Positions 6,406-10,112 of a stretch of 10,112 bases of DNA are shown in pieces. This DNA is from Planctomycetota bacterium (GTDB lineage: Bacteria; Planctomycetota; Brocadiia; SM23-32): assembly GCA_018334735.1 (NCBI GenBank), contig JAGXLK010000043.1, positions 1 through 10,112 of the forward strand, given 5' to 3'. Made by a program: the position numbers and the translations under genes. A model generated the notes under the pieces. The model ran no database searches, was not told where the DNA came from, and worked only from the letters and a program-made list of their open reading frames with translations. Within the stretch, counting starts at the first letter, position 1; each line of letters begins with the position of its first letter.

Positions 6406-6660
6406 ATGAGAAAGATATTGGACAGGTTCAAGAAGCTGGCGCGGAAAGGCCAGACCACGAGCGAATATGTCATTATCCTGGCACTGGTTGCTCTTGGAAG
6501 CATCGCGGTTATCCTGTTGTTTGGTAACCAGGTCCGTGCGCTCTTCGGCGCCGGAACGCGACAGCTTGCCGGAGAAGAGGCAGAACTGGATACCAGTTAC
6601 GCCGATGATAGCTCGGAAGCGGAACAGGTCGAGGATATGTCGGACGCTTTCAGCGAATAG
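6406..6660 (+). CDS. Flp-type prepilin, probable major pilin
   Basis: This 84-residue Flp-family prepilin has the leader MRKILDRFKKLARKG, then QTTSEYVIILALVALGSI. The Gly-Gln cleavage site and Glu-Tyr at +5/+6 match the type IVb pilin pattern recognised by the Tad peptidase. The hydrophobic helix (about 21-40) would first anchor the subunit in the inner membrane and then form the filament core. The rest is strongly acidic, from GEEAELDTSYADD to the end, and would be exposed on the filament surface. The frame is open from TTG 6379, but ATG 6406 follows a strong ribosome site (GAGGAGAGG, 6 bases upstream), so I use 6406. That strong site, absent from the first pilin, is why I suggest it is the major subunit. 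Confidence 0.85.
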   Translation: MRKILDRFKKLARKGQTTSEYVIILALVALGSIAVILLFGNQVRALFGAGTRQLAGEEAELDTSYADDSSEAEQVEDMSDAFSE

Positions 6661-6677
6661 AACCGGCGAATTCTCTG

Positions 6678-6703
6678 TGTGCCCGACCCGGAACATGGGC
6701 ACA
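6678..6703 (+). other. Stem-loop downstream of the second pilin gene
   Basis: TGTGCCC (6678-6684) pairs perfectly with GGGCACA (6697-6703) around a 12-base loop, 17 bases after the pilin stop. It lacks a following T-tract. It might stabilise the pilin mRNA 3' end or cause partial termination before the peptidase gene, but neither is shown. Confidence 0.3.
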
Positions 6704-6786
6704 ATGTCTCCCCGGAGAAGTTGGCATTTCTTCTGAGGGGATAAAACATATTCGCGTTCCGACATACTGTTCGGGGAGCCCCTGAA

Positions 6787-7359
6787 ATGGTTCTGGCACG
6801 GCATTTCCTGCTATTCGCATTGCTGATAATCTGTGTCTACACCGATCTGGCTTCGGGCAAAATTTACAATTGGTGCACTTTCCCGGCTCTGTTTGTGGGA
6901 GTGTTGACCAACTACGTGATCGGAGGATTTACGGAAGGCGGCTGGACGGGGATGAATCTGATAAGTTCAGCAGCAGGTATAATTCTCGTTCTGGCCGTTT
7001 TTGGCTGGCCTTATCTTCGTGGTGGCATCGCAGCCGGTGACGTGAAACTGATGCTTGCTGTTGGTGGCATCGGAGGGATGCATGAACTATACAGCATCTA
7101 TGCGGTTTTCTACAGCGTTCTTGTGGGCGCGTTGATGGCATTTCTGCTTTTTGTTTGGAAGGGCCGCCTCTGGCAGGGCTTGAAAGGTTCGTTTCGTTAT
7201 GCGTTCAGCACCGGAAAAGTAAAAGGAGAAAACTCTGAAGATCCCGGTGAGACCGAAGAACCTGAGAATTCTTTTACAGGTTTGACAATCCCCTACGGAT
7301 TCGCGATCGCGGTTGGCAGCGTAATTGCATGGTACCTGGTTGAAGTTCCTGAAATGTAA
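6787..7359 (+). CDS. cpaA: Prepilin peptidase, CpaA/TadV type (A24 family)
   Basis: This 190-residue inner-membrane aspartic protease should cut the leaders of the Flp pilins and TadE-type pseudopilins. Hydrophobic segments are seen near residues 5-19, 32-47, 57-75, 101-123 and 166-187. The two catalytic aspartates of the family are present: D20 in VYTDLASGKIYNW and D85 in IAAGDVKLML. The usual Gly-Ala-Gly-Asp reads Ala-Ala-Gly-Asp here. The closing IPYGFAIAVGS motif is also typical. A hydrophilic acidic loop (about 143-164) precedes the last span. It is the short CpaA form without the N-terminal methyltransferase domain of PilD. The ATG is preceded by GGGGAG at 6773-6778, 8 bases upstream. 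It sits between the pilin and TadE-like genes, as expected in a tad locus. Confidence 0.92.
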   Translation: MVLARHFLLFALLIICVYTDLASGKIYNWCTFPALFVGVLTNYVIGGFTEGGWTGMNLISSAAGIILVLAVFGWPYLRGGIAAGDVKLMLAVGGIGGMHELYSIYAVFYSVLVGALMAFLLFVWKGRLWQGLKGSFRYAFSTGKVKGENSEDPGETEEPENSFTGLTIPYGFAIAVGSVIAWYLVEVPEM

Positions 7360-7360
7360 A

Positions 7361-7425
7361 GCGCCGCCAACCCTTTTCGATCGCTGTTGTAGCACGCTCA
7401 CGGCGCGAGAAAGGAGCGAAAAGGG
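7361..7425 (+). promoter_or_regulatory. Possible pseudoknot leader over the TadE-like gene's ribosome site
   Basis: Two perfect inverted repeats interleave: GCGCCG (7361-7366) with CGGCGC (7401-7406), and CCCTTTTCG (7371-7379) with CGAAAAGGG (7417-7425). The order A-B-A'-B' is that of an H-type pseudoknot. The Shine-Dalgarno AAGGAG (7411-7416) falls in the last loop, and the second stem includes the first base of the GTG start. The repeats are seen directly; folding and control are inferred. Confidence 0.45.
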
Positions 7426-8159
7426 TGAACAAGGTGATTGAAAACTCAAACAGTGTTGGAAAAACAATGTCGGATAATCCAACACATGTTGCGTTTTCCA
7501 ACACTTCTGGGAAAGCGAAGAATCGGCCCGGTTTCCCCCCGGCCGGGCTGGAAGGAGGGCAGGCGATTGCGGAATTCGCAATCGCCTTCCCCCTTCAACT
7601 TTTGATTATGTTTGCTATCATGCAGCTGGCGCTGATCTATGTGGGCAAGCAGGTGACAATCTACGCTTCCTATAGCGCCGCCAGGTCCGCTTTGGTTGCC
7701 GATAGCCCCGCCGATGCCTACCGTCGCGCCCATTTTTCCGCTGCACTCGTCTGTTCTCCCGTCACAGGCCCCACTGTGAGAGGCGGGAACGTCAGCCCGG
7801 CAGAATTTGCTGCGGCCAGGATGGAGGTTCCTGGATGGGGGGAGATTAAGAACAGCGGAGTCTCCAGGCGGATGAAAACGCATGTTAGAACGATTACGTT
7901 TGTTCCCGATTGGGAAAACCGGCGTGAAGTCGACGTAACGGTTACACATTATTTCGAGCTCACGCTTCCTGTGGTAAGCTGGGCGTTTGATTGGCTGCAC
8001 CGATGGAAAGCGCCAACTATCGAGGATGCGACGGGACGAGAGGGCTCGGTCGCTGTTGCCGATGAGCTTAGCTTCGAAGAAGATACGGGTATTTGGAACG
8101 TTGATGCACCCCACATGAGATTGCGAGAACATACGCGGCTTGCTATCCCCGGCAGATAG
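7425..8159 (+). CDS. TadE-like pseudopilin with long leader peptide
   Basis: This 244-residue TadE-family pseudopilin is a membrane-anchored accessory of Flp pilus assembly. A Gly-Gly-Gln-AIAEF site is followed by one hydrophobic helix at about 51-74, with Glu at +5 after the predicted cut at G45/Q46. The next stretch, TIYASYSAARSALVA, matches the usual sequence after the TadE helix. The remaining 150 residues would be periplasmic and show no recognised domain. The GTG start at 7425 is supported by AAGGAG at 7411-7416, 8 bases upstream. This gives a 45-residue leader, much longer than the 15-17 residues of the two pilins. GTG, the long leader and two sets of inverted repeats around the start suggest translational control. 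Position just after the peptidase supports the assignment; TadE rather than TadF is by resemblance only. Confidence 0.82.
   Translation: MNKVIENSNSVGKTMSDNPTHVAFSNTSGKAKNRPGFPPAGLEGGQAIAEFAIAFPLQLLIMFAIMQLALIYVGKQVTIYASYSAARSALVADSPADAYRRAHFSAALVCSPVTGPTVRGGNVSPAEFAAARMEVPGWGEIKNSGVSRRMKTHVRTITFVPDWENRREVDVTVTHYFELTLPVVSWAFDWLHRWKAPTIEDATGREGSVAVADELSFEEDTGIWNVDAPHMRLREHTRLAIPGR
7452..7505 (+). repeat. 12-bp perfect inverted repeat inside the TadE-like leader region
   Basis: AGTGTTGGAAAA (7452-7463) is the exact reverse complement of TTTTCCAACACT (7494-7505), with a 30-base loop. A third copy of the core, TCCAACAC at 7478-7485, lies in the loop and could pair instead with the left arm. The arms encode residues of the predicted leader peptide only. 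Confidence 0.55.
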
Positions 8160-8193
8160 ATGCCGTTGGAATGAATGGTAAGGAGAGACCAGA

Positions 8194-10112
8194 TTGAAGG
8201 AATTGAGTAAAAAACTCAAGACTCTCTACAAAGGGGAAGACGGTCAATCGCTGGTGTTCGGGGTTATGACAATCTTTCTGGTCCTGTTTTTCGCGGCCAT
8301 GGTAATGGGAGTCGGACGGGTGGCGGCCCGGCGAATTCAGATGCAGTTTGCTGCTGATGCTGCCGCTTATAGCGCCGCGACCGCCGAAAGCGAATGTCTC
8401 AATGCAATATCTCTGATCAATAAAGCGATGGCCCAGGTGCGCGCCCGCTCTCTGCGCTACGTCTCCGATACCTACGCATATGGGTCTCTGAACGAGCTTC
8501 GGGAAAAAGCGACGGAACTGCAAACACTGGCGGATCAGCTTTCTGAACAAATTGAGGATTTGGAGCAACAGCGCGATGCAGAGACGAACCCGGACGCCAG
8601 GGCTGCTCTGCAGGAACAGATTGATGTGCTCCAGGAAGAGCTGAGTCTCATCGAGGAAACGACAGGTGGAGAGGCACCCCCTTCGGGACCAGGCGCCGAC
8701 CCCGACTGGGTTCGCGAAATCGTCGGAATAGATCGGGCCGATCTGGAGTATCAAGACGCGCTTCAGACAAGCGAAGATTGGTTGCCAGCGGCCGGACGAT
8801 GGATGCGGGAGCTATCACGGCTCGAACATACAATCGCCATTCTCGCGCCATACCTGTCATCCGAGACGGCTTACGCGGTCGCTCAGGAAAATGGCGCTGA
8901 ATACGTCTCTGTTTTCCCCTGCTCTCGCTGGCTCCCGAGAGATGATGCCTACCTCAATGTGGAAGTGTTCCATCCTAATGATGAATGCTGGCGAGTTCAG
9001 GGTGGCGATACCCAACTCGAAGTGTGTACGGAGGATCCGCAAGCTTGGGAAATAACATGGAGGCGCGGCGCCAGTATAGAAGGCCGCTACAGAGTGGAGC
9101 GGCAGGGGGAACACAAGTGGTATCTTTACGATTATATCCGAGATAGCTCTGTGTGGATTGACCAAACCACCGAAATAAATGTGGTCACGTGGGGCCCGGA
9201 AGGCATCGAAGTCATACAACATGACGGTTTCATGGAGCTCATAAATGAAAATGGAACACCTCCCAACAATAGACTTTTCGTCCGGCGCATTGAAGGTGAT
9301 GATGTGGGGAGCGGGCTGCACTGGGATGAAGAAGAACAGGCCTGGGTTGAGGGAGGACCGGCAACGGGGGGAGTAATCGAAATGGTGCCGGGTGAAGAAG
9401 TGCCAGTGGGGGAATTACCGGACGATGACGATTTCAGTCCCTTGCCCTCACCCGATGTGTCGATCGATGGTGTTTCGGTGACTGTCAATGTGGATCCGGT
9501 AATCCCGCTGCCAGGCAGTGCCATGGTACATTTGCGACATCCTCCGTTTATCTCTCTTACCGACCGTGACAATCGCGAGTGGGGTCGAGTATATCTGTAT
9601 GAAACTACATATTTTACTGCGAATATTAACGGCGTTCATGCCGAAGTTCGGAGCGGGAAAGTAGATTTGTGGAACCGGGGAGAGAATTTTAATACGAATC
9701 ATGCGACGGGGCGTTGGCGAACGCATTTTGACCGGGTGGAAGAATACTGGTGGCAGCACCGTTTCACTGAAGTAACCGACGATTACTACTGGTTGTATGA
9801 GTACATGGAATTTGGAGCGCGGCTCCAGCCGGAGACAAATTACACCCGTCTGATGGGCCACCGTGACGTTGATGATTCTGCCATGCCTAACAGTGAGGTG
9901 GCAGAAGCAGATTACATGCCGTTCTGGTGTTATGATTCTGACAGCCAACCACAAGGATGGATCGGTGCGAACAACGGAATGCTCCTGCCCGCCAGTAACG
10001 ACGATGAATACGCATACGAAGGATACTGGGTCGAATTGGTGGATGAAGAAGAGGATATCGTTCATAGCAAATACCATCAGGTGAGGGAATGCTGGAATCC
10101 TTTTTGCCGCGA
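8194..10112 (+). CDS. TadG-like membrane-anchored pilus assembly protein (3' partial)
   Basis: The frame is open from TTG 8194 to the window edge (639 codons, no stop seen). TTG is supported by TAAGGAGAG at 8179-8187, 6 bases upstream; 34 bases separate it from the previous stop. Residues 14-41 (GEDGQSLVFG and the following hydrophobic helix) and the D-AAAYSAA stretch at 55-61 resemble the TadE/TadG-like N-terminal domain, where an ADAAALAGA-type motif follows the helix. The junction is again Gly-Gln, but Phe replaces Glu at +5, as is common in TadG-type proteins. Residues about 99-155 form a probable coiled coil, followed by a Pro/Gly linker (about 157-169). The rest is an acidic, Trp/Tyr-rich region with no domain I recognise and a few scattered Cys. 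It is probably periplasmic or surface-exposed and anchored by the N-terminal helix. I saw no von Willebrand A (MIDAS) motif in the visible part; one could lie beyond the edge. Confidence 0.78.
   Translation, partial: MKELSKKLKTLYKGEDGQSLVFGVMTIFLVLFFAAMVMGVGRVAARRIQMQFAADAAAYSAATAESECLNAISLINKAMAQVRARSLRYVSDTYAYGSLNELREKATELQTLADQLSEQIEDLEQQRDAETNPDARAALQEQIDVLQEELSLIEETTGGEAPPSGPGADPDWVREIVGIDRADLEYQDALQTSEDWLPAAGRWMRELSRLEHTIAILAPYLSSETAYAVAQENGAEYVSVFPCSRWLPRDDAYLNVEVFHPNDECWRVQGGDTQLEVCTEDPQAWEITWRRGASIEGRYRVERQGEHKWYLYDYIRDSSVWIDQTTEINVVTWGPEGIEVIQHDGFMELINENGTPPNNRLFVRRIEGDDVGSGLHWDEEEQAWVEGGPATGGVIEMVPGEEVPVGELPDDDDFSPLPSPDVSIDGVSVTVNVDPVIPLPGSAMVHLRHPPFISLTDRDNREWGRVYLYETTYFTANINGVHAEVRSGKVDLWNRGENFNTNHATGRWRTHFDRVEEYWWQHRFTEVTDDYYWLYEYMEFGARLQPETNYTRLMGHRDVDDSAMPNSEVAEADYMPFWCYDSDSQPQGWIGANNGMLLPASNDDEYAYEGYWVELVDEEEDIVHSKYHQVRECWNPFCR

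Noticed and set aside
7446..8219. 257-codon minus-strand open frame opposite the TadE-like gene
   Set aside because: It is antisense to a gene with clear TadE features and a good ribosome site, and its product has no recognisable domain.
8143..8754. 203-codon minus-strand open frame, with further minus-strand frames to 10077
   Set aside because: These lie opposite a continuous plus-strand frame with an N-terminal TadE/TadG-like anchor and coiled coil; the plus strand explains the region.

Overview
The window looks like chromosomal DNA of a Gram-negative-type bacterium of moderate GC content. No gene identifies the lineage. The mix of an oligopeptide ABC transporter, a MEDS/PAS/HD-GYP sensor, a PilZ protein and a Tad/Flp pilus cluster would suit a deltaproteobacterium or an uncultured relative, but that is a weak inference. 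No rRNA, tRNA, CRISPR array or insertion sequence was seen.

Layout. (1) 2-865, plus: the C-terminal part of an OppF/DppF-type peptide transporter ATPase, cut by the window edge. (2) 922-2919, minus: a 665-residue protein with an N-terminal PilZ domain (c-di-GMP receptor motifs), a long helical middle and a duplicated TerB-like C-terminal half. (3) 2920-3432: a divergent intergenic region with one good promoter candidate for each direction and an untested short upstream ORF. (4) 3433-5466, plus: a 677-residue MEDS-PAS-PAS-HD-GYP protein, a predicted c-di-GMP phosphodiesterase. (5) 5491-5913, minus: a small protein with two zf-TFIIB-type zinc ribbons. (6) 6171 to the window end, plus: part of a tad/flp pilus operon. 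It holds two Flp-type prepilins, a CpaA/TadV prepilin peptidase, a TadE-like pseudopilin and the first 639 codons of a TadG-like membrane-anchored protein that runs off the window.

How the parts may fit. The minus-strand PilZ-TerB gene and the plus-strand HD-GYP gene are divergent, so an enzyme predicted to remove c-di-GMP sits beside a predicted receptor for it. About 0.7 kb downstream of the HD-GYP gene a Tad adhesion pilus operon begins. Surface attachment and Tad pili are commonly tied to c-di-GMP in other bacteria, so a locally encoded signalling and adhesion module is a reasonable hypothesis, supported here only by proximity. The peptidase should process all four pilin-like proteins, which share a Gly-Gln junction directly before the hydrophobic segment.

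The least expected signals are in the tad operon's RNA. The leader of the TadE-like gene has two interleaved perfect inverted repeats with pseudoknot topology around the Shine-Dalgarno and the GTG start. A 12-bp inverted repeat lies in that gene's unusually long leader-peptide region. A 7-bp hairpin spans the stop codon between the two pilin genes.
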